Of a DNA stretch of 9,555 nucleotides, positions 1 through 7,557 are shown one piece after another. Numbering within the stretch: the first letter of the stretch is position 1; each line of letters starts with the position of its first letter. The translations under genes and the position numbers were made by a program. Source of the stretch: Chloroflexota bacterium (GTDB taxonomy: Bacteria; Chloroflexota; Anaerolineae; Anaerolineales; Anaerolineaceae); assembly GCA_012797215.1 (NCBI GenBank), contig JAAZPN010000304.1, positions 1 through 9,555 of the forward strand, in the 5' to 3' direction. Under the pieces are notes generated by a model, which saw only the letters and a program-made list of their open reading frames with translations, was not told where the DNA came from and searched no databases.

Positions 1-3000
1 CTTCTTTAGCCAGCGGATCGCGTCCTTATCCGTAACATTGATTACCAACTCTTCTTTGGCAAAATCCGAGCAAGCGGCCGAAGCCCGCAGTCCCGTCCAG
101 CCATCAATCTGCACTTTGGACCAAAGATCGTGTTCTTTACTGGGAGGAAGTTGGTCAGACGCAAACACTTCCGACCGCTGCCTTGGGCAGTACTCTGAGG
201 GCTCAGTTCCGGAAACTGAACAGATAGTGCGATCCACTACATCCGCTGGGCGGGAGAAGGGAGTGGCCGCGCCTCCTCTAAATTGGGCAATGCCGTTTTC
301 CATCACGCGCGCCCAAATAGGCGCCGCGCCGCTGATGCCGGTGGTATTTACCATTGGTGAGTAATCCGCGTTGCCAACCCAGACGCCCACTACCAGGTCG
401 GGCGTGTAACCAAGCGTCCAGTTGTCGCGATAGTCGTTGGTGGTGCCGGTCTTCGCGGCGGCCGCGAAGGGCAGATTTAGGATTGAATCTCTGCCAAACA
501 TTGGCGCGCGGGCATCCGGGTCAGATAATATTGATGTGATCAGGTAAGCATGCGCCGCGCGCACCACCTGGTCGCCTTCTGGCGCGGTATACTCAAACAC
601 CACCTTGCCGGTGTAATCCACCACCTTTGTTACCGCGACGGGAGCCACGCGTTTGCCTTCATTCGCGAGGACTGCATACGCGCCAGTCATTTGCAGCAGG
701 CTCACTTCGCCGCCCCCAAGCGTAAGCGATAGACCGTAGTCTTCACGGTTGAGGCTGGAAATGCCCAGTCGTTTGGCCATCGCGATGAAGCCATCCTCCG
801 CGTTTGTGTTCGGGTCATCATAAATTCCCACATACTGTAAAGCTTTTACCGCTGGTATATTGTATGAGTTTGCCAGCGCGGAGCGCACGGTCACCGGTCC
901 ATGAAAACGGCCGTCGTAATTCACTGGCTCGTAGGGCGCGCTCGGGTCATCGGCCCGCCCTGAAGGGGGGAAGGAACCAGGCACATCCCAGATGAGCGTG
1001 GAGGGCGTCCAGTCTTTTTCAAAAGCAGCCAGATAAGTAATCGGTTTAATAGATGAACCTGGTTGACGGGTTTCGGTCAGCGCCATGTTGACCTGCCCGC
1101 TGATGGATTCGTTATAAAAATCCGCTGAGCCTACCATCGCCAGGATTTCACCGGTGTTGGGGTCGATAGCCACGACAGCGCCGTTGGTGGCGTTATTGGC
1201 GGTCATCCCTGCCAACTGCTCCTGCACGGCACGCTGCGCTGTTTCCTGCAGGTCCGGGTCCAGCGTGGTATAGATAGTAAAACCCGAGTGGTAAATTGTC
1301 TGAGAGTCGTATTGGCTCTCCAATAATGATTGGATGTAGACCACCCAATGCGGAAAGCGCATGCTGTTTGTGTTTTGGGTAAAAGTATAGGCTTCCAGCG
1401 TGTCAGCCGCATTCAGCGCGTCATTCGCGCTCACGCATACACGCTCGAGATCTTTGCTGATGAAGATGCAGTTTTTCTCGTTGCTTAGCTCATACATCAA
1501 GACCAGTACGGATTTGTTTCGGGTAAGCGTGGCCTCGCGGTTATTGTATATGTCGTAAATAGCCGGTGATTGCGGGAGCCCGGCCAGGAAAGAAGACTGC
1601 CAGAGCTGCAAGTCAGCCGCTGTCGTTTTAAAATAAGTCTCCGCTGCTGCTTCAATGCCGTATGAAAGGTTGCCGTAAAAAATCTCGTTAAGGTAAAGCT
1701 CCAGCACCTCTTCTTTGCTGTAGCGCCGTGTGATTTCAGCTGCCAGGATGATTTCGCGTGCTTTGCGGTCGTAGGTCTGTTCAAAACGTTCTTCCTGGAG
1801 CAAGAGCATGCGCGCCAACTGCTGCGTGATGGTGGACGCGCCCGAAACGATTTCACCAGAGGTGTAATTCACCCAAAGCGCGCGAGCAAGCGCGACCAGG
1901 TCAAAACCGGGATGGTTGTAATACTCTTTGTCTTCCGTCGCAATGGTGGCAGCAATCAGGTAAGGGGAAATTTTTTCCAGAGGCACATAGGTGCGCTTAC
2001 CCATGTTGGGGTCGTTGATTTCGTAAAGGATATTCCCGCGCCGATCCAGAATTCGGGTGGTTTCAAATTGTGAAGCCCGTGAGCGCAATTCCCCTACACT
2101 AGGCAGCGTGGAAGCGATGCGGAAGTACTGAAATCCCACAAAAATCAAGCCGATAAAAATCAGCGCCACGAACACAAACAAGAAAGGCAGCGCAGATTTC
2201 AGCGGTTTCTTTGGTTGCGTTCTGGGCTGAACAGGAATGGTTTGCGTGGGAACAGGGCCAGCCTGAGGCTTGCTTTCTGCCCTTCGTGGGGATTTCGCGG
2301 GAGCGACCTGAACAGGCTGCGTGCCGCTGGTTTTAGTGTCCTGCCGCTGCGCGAACGCCGAGGAAGAGAGCTGCGTTGCCCCTGGGTCAGTCTCCGTGAC
2401 TTTTTTGAGTGGGAGCGGCTGAGAGCCGGGCGCGAGCGTGGGCGCGGAAGCTTCGGGAGGGATGGTTGGAATATTATCCTGCAGGACAGGCGGTTTGGGA
2501 GCGCTGGGCGGAATCCAAGCGCCGTAAGGCTTGCTATTCCAGGTGTTCTCCGCGGGTTTTTGCGCCGGCATGGGTTTTACCCACGCGCCGGTAAAGTAAT
2601 CTTCGCGAGAGCGTGTTTCTGCTGGCGGCTTTGGCGCGCTGCTGGCTGTTTTTTCATCAAAAGACGCAATCTCATTAAACCAGGCGGGTGAACTTTCCGC
2701 TTTCATTTGCGGTGTTTCAATTGGCTGTGTAACTTCCCGTTTCGTTTCAGCTGCTTCTTCCTGTTCAGCTAATAAGGTTTTCGGCGCGCTGACGGACTCG
2801 GGCAAGGCCTCTAAAAGGGCCGGAGTAGTTTCTCCAGCTGTCTCACTACCATCAACCTGACCATTAGGCTCGCTTGGTTGGGAGCCATCCTCAGCTTGCA
2901 TCGCATTTTGCGCTTGACTACCCTCCTCCGCGACGGTGTCAGTTCTCACCGTTGGGGCATTTGGGTCATTGAGCATAATTGTTTGGATATCCGCGCTCTC

Positions 3001-3171
3001 AGCTTCTTCTGCCAAAGGTACGGGAACTGTCACATCGGAGGCTTGCTTCTGTATGGATGGAGGGATGCTGTCAGGATTATCATAATCTTGAAAACCGTTA
3101 AGCTCGCTAAAATTATCTCCCCGGGTATCCTCAGAAGCGGAATTATTATTATTCATGGTGTCATCTTTCAT
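1..3171 (-). CDS. Class A penicillin-binding protein (PBP1A-like), 3' end outside window
   Basis: A bifunctional peptidoglycan synthase that would polymerise lipid II (GT51) and cross-link stem peptides (transpeptidase) on the outer face of the membrane. The frame is open from the ATG at 3171 to the window edge: 1057 residues with no stop seen. Order: a cytoplasmic Pro/Glu/Ser-rich tail, about 1-322; one membrane helix, about 328-349; GT51 with the catalytic Glu413 in TEDKEYYNHPG, GASTITQQ at 444-451 and RKARE with Glu473; transpeptidase with SSIK (nucleophile Ser706, Lys709), SYN at 769-771 and KTGTT from 907. A tail after the transpeptidase carries Cys984 and Cys995. All catalytic motifs are intact, so it should be active. 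The start at 3171 is chosen because an extended -10 sits 6 nt upstream; the ATG at 3156 has no Shine-Dalgarno sequence. It is divergent from the glycosidase gene. The family call is very firm; the exact ponA/mrcA name is not assignable. Confidence 0.96.
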   Translation of the reverse strand, partial: MKDDTMNNNNSASEDTRGDNFSELNGFQDYDNPDSIPPSIQKQASDVTVPVPLAEEAESADIQTIMLNDPNAPTVRTDTVAEEGSQAQNAMQAEDGSQPSEPNGQVDGSETAGETTPALLEALPESVSAPKTLLAEQEEAAETKREVTQPIETPQMKAESSPAWFNEIASFDEKTASSAPKPPAETRSREDYFTGAWVKPMPAQKPAENTWNSKPYGAWIPPSAPKPPVLQDNIPTIPPEASAPTLAPGSQPLPLKKVTETDPGATQLSSSAFAQRQDTKTSGTQPVQVAPAKSPRRAESKPQAGPVPTQTIPVQPRTQPKKPLKSALPFLFVFVALIFIGLIFVGFQYFRIASTLPSVGELRSRASQFETTRILDRRGNILYEINDPNMGKRTYVPLEKISPYLIAATIATEDKEYYNHPGFDLVALARALWVNYTSGEIVSGASTITQQLARMLLLQEERFEQTYDRKAREIILAAEITRRYSKEEVLELYLNEIFYGNLSYGIEAAAETYFKTTAADLQLWQSSFLAGLPQSPAIYDIYNNREATLTRNKSVLVLMYELSNEKNCIFISKDLERVCVSANDALNAADTLEAYTFTQNTNSMRFPHWVVYIQSLLESQYDSQTIYHSGFTIYTTLDPDLQETAQRAVQEQLAGMTANNATNGAVVAIDPNTGEILAMVGSADFYNESISGQVNMALTETRQPGSSIKPITYLAAFEKDWTPSTLIWDVPGSFPPSGRADDPSAPYEPVNYDGRFHGPVTVRSALANSYNIPAVKALQYVGIYDDPNTNAEDGFIAMAKRLGISSLNREDYGLSLTLGGGEVSLLQMTGAYAVLANEGKRVAPVAVTKVVDYTGKVVFEYTAPEGDQVVRAAHAYLITSILSDPDARAPMFGRDSILNLPFAAAAKTGTTNDYRDNWTLGYTPDLVVGVWVGNADYSPMVNTTGISGAAPIWARVMENGIAQFRGGAATPFSRPADVVDRTICSVSGTEPSEYCPRQRSEVFASDQLPPSKEHDLWSKVQIDGWTGLRASAACSDFAKEELVINVTDKDAIRWLKK

Positions 3172-3177
3172 GGCGCT

Positions 3178-3186
3178 ATTGTAGCA
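3178..3186 (-). promoter_or_regulatory. Extended -10 promoter of the penicillin-binding protein gene (leaderless)
   Basis: On the minus strand the sequence reads TGCTACAATAGCGCCATG: an extended -10 (TGn then TACAAT) followed by only 6 nt before the ATG. Transcription normally starts about 7 nt after the -10, so the transcript should begin at or next to the A of the start codon. A weak -35 (TTAAAG, 3202-3207) lies 18 bp upstream. No Shine-Dalgarno sequence is present. The leaderless reading is inference. Confidence 0.6.
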
Positions 3187-3206
3187 TAAAGGCTATTTAC
3201 CCTTTA
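3187..3206. repeat. Inverted repeat TAAAGG-N8-CCTTTA over the PBP -35/spacer region
   Basis: A perfect 6-bp inverted repeat (3187-3192 and 3201-3206) with an 8-nt centre. It starts right beside the TGn of the extended -10 and overlaps the likely -35 hexamer of the penicillin-binding protein promoter. Its size and placement would suit a dimeric repressor operator. A 6-bp match in AT-rich sequence can arise by chance. Confidence 0.35.
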
Positions 3207-3208
3207 AC

Positions 3209-3223
3209 GCTGGCGCTGCCAGC
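3209..3223. repeat. Inverted repeat GCTGGC-GCT-GCCAGC between divergent promoters
   Basis: A perfect 6-bp inverted repeat with a 3-nt centre lies just upstream of the penicillin-binding protein -35 region and about 80 bp upstream of the glycosidase -10. It has no T tract, so it is not a terminator. It may be an operator or a chance GC-rich hairpin. Confidence 0.35.
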
Positions 3224-3303
3224 AATGTTCCCCACCCAATGTACTATCTAAACCCTGACTGCTTATCAGAAGAAGCGTTGAGCGACCGCAGGGGATATTG
3301 TGG

Positions 3304-3312
3304 TGTTAAAAT
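3304..3312 (+). promoter_or_regulatory. Extended -10 promoter of the glycosidase gene (leaderless)
   Basis: The sequence TGTTAAAATAGAACGCATG shows TGn directly before TAAAAT, then 7 nt to the ATG at 3320. The predicted transcription start therefore falls at the start codon, which implies a leaderless mRNA. No convincing -35 at 16-18 bp is seen; TTGAGC at 3278 is too far away (23 bp). The layout closely mirrors the divergent promoter at 3178-3186. Confidence 0.6.
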
Positions 3313-3319
3313 AGAACGC

Positions 3320-5671
3320 ATGAGCGCAGGACCTTTTTTTCAAAGTGATCCCATTTTACTCACGCTGGCAGCAGACCAGCGCTTTGGAGCCTTGAACCCT
3401 GATCTCGACGCGGTTTGGCAGCTCAGCCTGAATCCAAATGGACCGCTCTTCCTGGAAACCAGCTTCGGGCTGTTGGTGGAACGCTTTCGAGTTTTCCCGG
3501 TTTTCCTGGTTAATAACAAGGCCATCGCGGAAATAAGCGCGTTTCTCTCCCCGCCGCGAGTAGACCAGATTTTTTCCAACTACGCCAGCATTAGCTGTGC
3601 TCCATCGGAAGGGCTGCAAGCGCGCTGCGAGTACTGGGCAGCTGAGAGCGCGAGCTTGCTGGCGCGGATCACGCTCACTAACACGAGCGAAGCACCCCTG
3701 AACCTCGGCCTGCAATCCACGGCGGACCTCTGCCCGCGGGAAGGAACCTTAGGTATGCGCGCGGCCACCTTCGGCTACCAACCTTTCTTGGCAGGCACCA
3801 GCGGGCGGCTAATCATCGCATTGGCGCAGGCGGGCGACTCGCAGCCAGTAAACAGCCCTTATCCAGCTCTACAAAAGGTCGTGGAATTGGCGCCCGGGCA
3901 ATCTTTTTCCACGTACGTGCGTTGTTGTGCCGGTTTTGAGCAGAAGTCGCTCGAAAAGAAAGTTTTTGAAGCCCACCCGGAAAAGTGGGATGCTGAGATA
4001 GCGCGCCTTTCTTTGCGCCATCAGGCTGACCTGCTGCGGGTTACAACACCCCAGGCGGATTGGGACGCCGTGTTTCTTTCAGCCCAGAACCAGGCTTTCC
4101 AACTATTGGCACGGGGAGAGAACGAAACTGCGCCCATAAGCTACCTGGAGCATCGCAGCCCGGAACAAAGCTACGCGCAGCGTCCTAACGGCAAAGATTC
4201 ATCTGCCGTGCTCAAGCCTCCTCTTAACGCCCTGCCACTCTACCAGCTCTGCCAGGTACTGCTGCCTGCTCAGGCTCAGGCGGCTGCGAGTATCTTTACC
4301 CAACGCATGACCACGCTTCCGGATTGCTCGCGACTGCCTGTGAATGCCCGCAAAGTACTGCCGTTCCCCTGCCTGTGCTCCAACGCGCTGAAAATTTTCC
4401 TGCAATCGCGCGACCGGGAGATTCTCGCAAGCGTCTACGAGCGCTTGCGTCAGTACACCCTGGCCTGGTTTGACGAAGCGCACGACCTGGATCAGGATGG
4501 TCTGCCGGAGTGGCTGACCGTCGCGCAAACGGGGTGGGAAAACCATCCCAGCTTTAATTTCCTCAATCCACATAGACTTTACACCTGGATTACCAGCGTG
4601 GAAAATCTTGGGCTGTGCCAGCTGATGCTGAGGGAATTGGATGCCTTGGAACAAATCGCGCGCGTTTTGGATGACGATAGGACTGTCTCAATAGCAAATG
4701 CATTGAACCTCAGGTTGTCGACCAGCCTGGAGCGGATACGCACAGACCTTCCGGATGCCTCCTGTTGGGACCGCGATACGCACCTTTCCACTCCGGAATG
4801 CATGTATTATGAAGGTCCTTTTGCCGAGATTCCCAAGCCATTAAAGCTGGACCCGCCCAGCCGTGTGAATGTAAAGTTAATTTTTAGCGCCTATGTCAAC
4901 AAACCAGGCTGCCTGGCCTTGCGCGGTACTGGCCTTGACGGGGAACTTTTGGAAGAACATATTGACGCAGGCGAAATCCTGCGTCTGCCGGATTGCCTGG
5001 CTCTGACCAGCAGCGCGGTTTTCGCGAACCTGGAAAGCCTCTCCGCCCCGGATTTGGACGAACGCACCTGGATCCAACTGTACGCCTGCGACCTTACGCT
5101 CAAGGATATTGGTTGGTATCTGGGCTGGCAGGCACCCCCTCCCGCTGAAAAATCTCCGGAAAGAGACCAAAACCTAGAAGAAAGTCCTTTCGCGTCCTAT
5201 CCGTTTGGGCTGCCAGAAGTTGTGGATGAGAAGGCCGCGCAGCTTTCCACCCAGGTGGTGAACCCTGCCTGGAACACCTTTATTCTGGAGCACTTAATTC
5301 AATCCGGCGCGAAAAAAGAAGCCAGTGAGCTCTTTGCCAATCTAATGCGCGGCGCGGCCTCGGTGTTAAGCAAGGAACACACTTTTTATGAAGCTTGGAA
5401 GAGCACGGACGCATTGCCCGCGGGCAGGCACGGCGCGGCGGCTGGTCTTGTCCCTCTGCAGGCATTCCTCGAGCTGGCGGGCATTCGTGTTCTGGCGCCC
5501 GATAAAGTGCAGATAACTGGTGAGTATCCCTTTGATTGGCCGCTAATCGTGCGCTACCAAGGGCTGGAGATCGTCCGGGAAGGAAAAAACAGCGCCATTA
5601 CCATGCCAGACGGCACGGTGTTTCATCATTTTGGCAGCCAGCCAAAAACCTTCCAAGGCGAAAGAGCCTGA
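3320..5671 (+). CDS. MGH1/GH63-like (alpha/alpha)6 glycoside hydrolase
   Basis: A predicted cytosolic glycosidase of 783 residues with no signal peptide. Residues 1 to about 230 look like the N-terminal beta-sandwich seen in GH63/GH15-type enzymes, and about 250-770 like an (alpha/alpha)6 barrel. DLDQDGLPEW (Asp391 to Trp398) followed by TGWENHPSF (Glu407) matches the MGH1/GH63 region where the general acid normally sits in a Gly-x-Asp-x-(S/H)-P context; here the acid position is Glu. HTFYEAW (Glu691) matches the C-terminal FYE-type motif that holds the catalytic base. Family members act on trehalose-, mannosylglycerate- or oligosaccharide-type alpha-glycosides, but the substrate cannot be read here. 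The start at 3320 is preferred over an in-frame ATG at 3239: the longer version would run through the promoter, and its extra 27 residues look unlike a domain. The family call rests on motifs read by eye; an amylo-alpha-1,6-glucosidase-like enzyme is the main alternative. Confidence 0.75.
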   Translation: MSAGPFFQSDPILLTLAADQRFGALNPDLDAVWQLSLNPNGPLFLETSFGLLVERFRVFPVFLVNNKAIAEISAFLSPPRVDQIFSNYASISCAPSEGLQARCEYWAAESASLLARITLTNTSEAPLNLGLQSTADLCPREGTLGMRAATFGYQPFLAGTSGRLIIALAQAGDSQPVNSPYPALQKVVELAPGQSFSTYVRCCAGFEQKSLEKKVFEAHPEKWDAEIARLSLRHQADLLRVTTPQADWDAVFLSAQNQAFQLLARGENETAPISYLEHRSPEQSYAQRPNGKDSSAVLKPPLNALPLYQLCQVLLPAQAQAAASIFTQRMTTLPDCSRLPVNARKVLPFPCLCSNALKIFLQSRDREILASVYERLRQYTLAWFDEAHDLDQDGLPEWLTVAQTGWENHPSFNFLNPHRLYTWITSVENLGLCQLMLRELDALEQIARVLDDDRTVSIANALNLRLSTSLERIRTDLPDASCWDRDTHLSTPECMYYEGPFAEIPKPLKLDPPSRVNVKLIFSAYVNKPGCLALRGTGLDGELLEEHIDAGEILRLPDCLALTSSAVFANLESLSAPDLDERTWIQLYACDLTLKDIGWYLGWQAPPPAEKSPERDQNLEESPFASYPFGLPEVVDEKAAQLSTQVVNPAWNTFILEHLIQSGAKKEASELFANLMRGAASVLSKEHTFYEAWKSTDALPAGRHGAAAGLVPLQAFLELAGIRVLAPDKVQITGEYPFDWPLIVRYQGLEIVREGKNSAITMPDGTVFHHFGSQPKTFQGERA

Positions 5672-5695
5672 GCCCCCAAATAGACCTTTCCCGGT
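5672..5695. other. 24-bp convergent gap between glycosidase and glmS, no terminator seen
   Basis: The stop codons of the two converging genes are separated by 24 bp. The gap holds no hairpin with a T tract on either strand, so termination must be Rho-dependent or lie inside the opposing gene. The transcripts probably overlap at their 3' ends. Confidence 0.6.
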
Positions 5696-7483
5696 TTAAT
5701 CCACCGTCAGTGTTTTGCTCAGATTGCGCGGAAAGTCCGGGTCGTAGCCCCGTCCCACTGCCATGTAATACGAAAGCAGCTGCAGCGGAATTACTGCCAG
5801 CAGCGGCGCGAATGTAGGGGTTGAAGGCGGGATGGTGATAACGTCACTGGCGTTGGCGCTCAGCCGGCTGTCTTCCTCGCCAATGGCGATTGCCCGTCCT
5901 CCTCGGCAGCTGACCTCATTAATCCCGCTCACAATTAACGGCACATCTTCCGGACCAACCGCGAAGAGTACCGGGAACCCGTCTGTGACGGCCGAGAGCG
6001 GGCCGTGCTTGAATTCCGTGCTCAGCATCCCTTCGCAATGAGCGTAAGTAATTTCCTTAAGTTTTAGCGCGCCCTCCAGCGCCATCGCGTACGTGCTGCC
6101 GTAGCCCAAACTGTAAAGGTCGTTCCAGCCATTGATATCCTCAGCCAGCGCTTTCACCTGGGGGTCAGTCCAGCGAATAGCCTCTTCCATCAAGTCCGGC
6201 AGGGCATCCAGCGCGTCCGCTTCCCCTCTTCCAAGGAGGTTAGCAAGGTAAAGGAAGCTTATGACCTGGTTCGTGAATGTTTTCGTGGCTGGAACGCTGA
6301 TTTCGTAACCGCAAGCAAGCGGCAGCCAGGCCGATGTAACCTTGGTTAGCGTGGAACCGATAACATTCGCAAGGCTAAAGCAAGTCATGCCCCGCTTCTG
6401 GGCTTGCTCCAGCGCGTTCAGTACGTCTTTTGTCTCTCCGGATTGGCTGACAAAGATGCCCACGTCTTCAGGGCCAACAGTCGGGGCATATTGCGGGATA
6501 AACTGCGGCGCAAGCACCGGCACCGCGGGCTTGCCGGCCAACCGGGCAAAAAATACAGAACCCGCCAGGCAAGCGTGATAACTGGTACCGCAGCCAATCA
6601 GGTAAAGATTGCGCGCTCCACGTATAGCCCCCAGAATTCGGGCCATTTCCTCATGACGCTTAAGCAGGTGCAGCAGCTCGCGGGCTACCTGCGGCTGTTC
6701 GTGGATTTCTTTGAGCATGAAGTGCGCGTACCCGCCTTTTTGCACCGCGGACATCTCTTCCGTGACGATTTCCGGTTCCCGCGCGATAAGACTGCCGTCG
6801 GCTACAGAATACAGTTCCACCGCATTCCAACGCAGACACACTACGTCCCCATCGTTCAAGCGCACAACTTTGCGCGTAAGCGGAAGGATGGAGGGCAGGT
6901 CGGAGGAGACGCAGGTGAAGCCCTCCCCGATGCCAACCACGAGCCCGGAGCCCTTCTTGATAGCGTAGAGCTTATCATCGTTGACGCGCCCGATAACAAA
7001 GGCATAATCGCCCTGCAGGTCGGCATACGCCGCGCGGATGGCGTCCACAAACGCGTAACCGCGATTGATGTAGCGTTCTACCGCGTGCACGCAAGACTCG
7101 CCGTCGTTCTGTGAGCGCACCGTCATCCCTTCCGCCGCAAATTCCTGGCGGAGTTCCACATTATTCACCACGTTGCCATTATGCGCGCCGACCAGGTCGC
7201 CATCGGAATCGATATGGGGCTGCGCGTTCTCCTGGGATGGCACGCCAAAGGTCGCCCAACGCAGTTGGGTAATCCCGCGCTGACCGGCCATCTCCGAAAA
7301 CCTGTACTTTTCGGCTACCTCGTCAACGCGTCCTTTGTCTTTGCGCAAGTCTATGCGGCTGCCGCTGATTACCGCTGCGCCGACCGAATCGTATCCGCGG
7401 TAGGTTAGCCTGCGGGCGGCCTCAACCAATATTGGTCCCAGGTTTTGTTCGCTCTGCGTCACAATGCCAAAGATTCCACACAT
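5696..7483 (-). CDS. glmS: Glutamine--fructose-6-phosphate aminotransferase (isomerizing), divergent type
   Basis: GlmS turns fructose-6-phosphate and glutamine into glucosamine-6-phosphate, the first step toward UDP-GlcNAc for peptidoglycan and other glycans; it is cytosolic. Its 595 residues compare with 609 in E. coli. The class II glutaminase domain starts MCGIFG with nucleophile Cys2 and continues with YRGYDS (28-33), RWATFG (75-80), NAQPH (86-90), HNGN (101-104) and NDGE (126-129). Two SIS domains follow, with GCGTS (297-301), SQSGET (346-351), LKLKEITY (473-480), EFKHGPL (490-496) and Lys590 in NLSKTLTVD; E. coli's last residues are NLAKSVTVE. Odd: the usual ATHG and NAHPH read ATFG and NAQPH, so two conserved His are replaced, and the linker between domains is short. 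The core catalytic residues (Cys2, Arg75, Trp76, Asn102-Gly103, Asp127, Lys590) are kept, so a working enzyme is expected. It starts at ATG 7483 with AAGGA 5 nt upstream. A related sugar-phosphate aminotransferase is a less likely alternative. Confidence 0.93.
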   Translation of the reverse strand: MCGIFGIVTQSEQNLGPILVEAARRLTYRGYDSVGAAVISGSRIDLRKDKGRVDEVAEKYRFSEMAGQRGITQLRWATFGVPSQENAQPHIDSDGDLVGAHNGNVVNNVELRQEFAAEGMTVRSQNDGESCVHAVERYINRGYAFVDAIRAAYADLQGDYAFVIGRVNDDKLYAIKKGSGLVVGIGEGFTCVSSDLPSILPLTRKVVRLNDGDVVCLRWNAVELYSVADGSLIAREPEIVTEEMSAVQKGGYAHFMLKEIHEQPQVARELLHLLKRHEEMARILGAIRGARNLYLIGCGTSYHACLAGSVFFARLAGKPAVPVLAPQFIPQYAPTVGPEDVGIFVSQSGETKDVLNALEQAQKRGMTCFSLANVIGSTLTKVTSAWLPLACGYEISVPATKTFTNQVISFLYLANLLGRGEADALDALPDLMEEAIRWTDPQVKALAEDINGWNDLYSLGYGSTYAMALEGALKLKEITYAHCEGMLSTEFKHGPLSAVTDGFPVLFAVGPEDVPLIVSGINEVSCRGGRAIAIGEEDSRLSANASDVITIPPSTPTFAPLLAVIPLQLLSYYMAVGRGYDPDFPRNLSKTLTVD

Positions 7484-7488
7484 AATTG

Positions 7489-7493
7489 TCCTT
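7489..7493 (-). promoter_or_regulatory. Ribosome binding site of glmS
   Basis: AAGGA on the minus strand lies 5 nt before the ATG at 7483. It fixes the start so that Cys2 becomes the N-terminal nucleophile after Met removal, as the family requires. Confidence 0.8.
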
Positions 7494-7519
7494 TTTCTGC
7501 TCTAATCAATCGAGGCTGA

Positions 7520-7525
7520 ATTATA
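7520..7525 (-). promoter_or_regulatory. -10 element of the glmS promoter
   Basis: A perfect TATAAT on the minus strand, with a weak -35 candidate TTCCAA (7542-7547) 16 bp upstream. The predicted start is near 7513, giving a leader of about 30 nt. That is far too short to hold a glmS ribozyme. Confidence 0.6.
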
Positions 7526-7557
7526 GCGGATTTATGTCTTTTTGGAATAGCGTTGGC

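Noticed and set aside
2215..2691. Open frame of 158 codons on the plus strand
   Set aside because: Antisense to the Pro-rich tail of the penicillin-binding protein; its Arg/Gly-rich product simply mirrors Pro/Ala codons on the other strand.
1..3171. Possible frameshift or two genes in place of one long PBP
   Set aside because: The start codon, membrane helix, GT51 motifs, SxxK, SxN and KTG all sit in the same frame when checked by coordinate, with no internal stop.
3239..3319. Upstream in-frame ATG extending the glycosidase by 27 residues
   Set aside because: No ribosome binding site, extra residues look random, and the extension would contain the promoter at 3304-3312.
6404..7114. Open frame of 236 codons on the plus strand opposite glmS
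   Set aside because: It lies wholly antisense to a clearly coding glmS, has no ribosome binding site and gives a low-complexity Arg/His/Gln-rich product; a shadow frame.
7484..7520. glmS ribozyme or other riboswitch before glmS
   Set aside because: The predicted leader is only about 30 nt and the intergenic region shows no glmS ribozyme fold; those occur mainly in Firmicutes.
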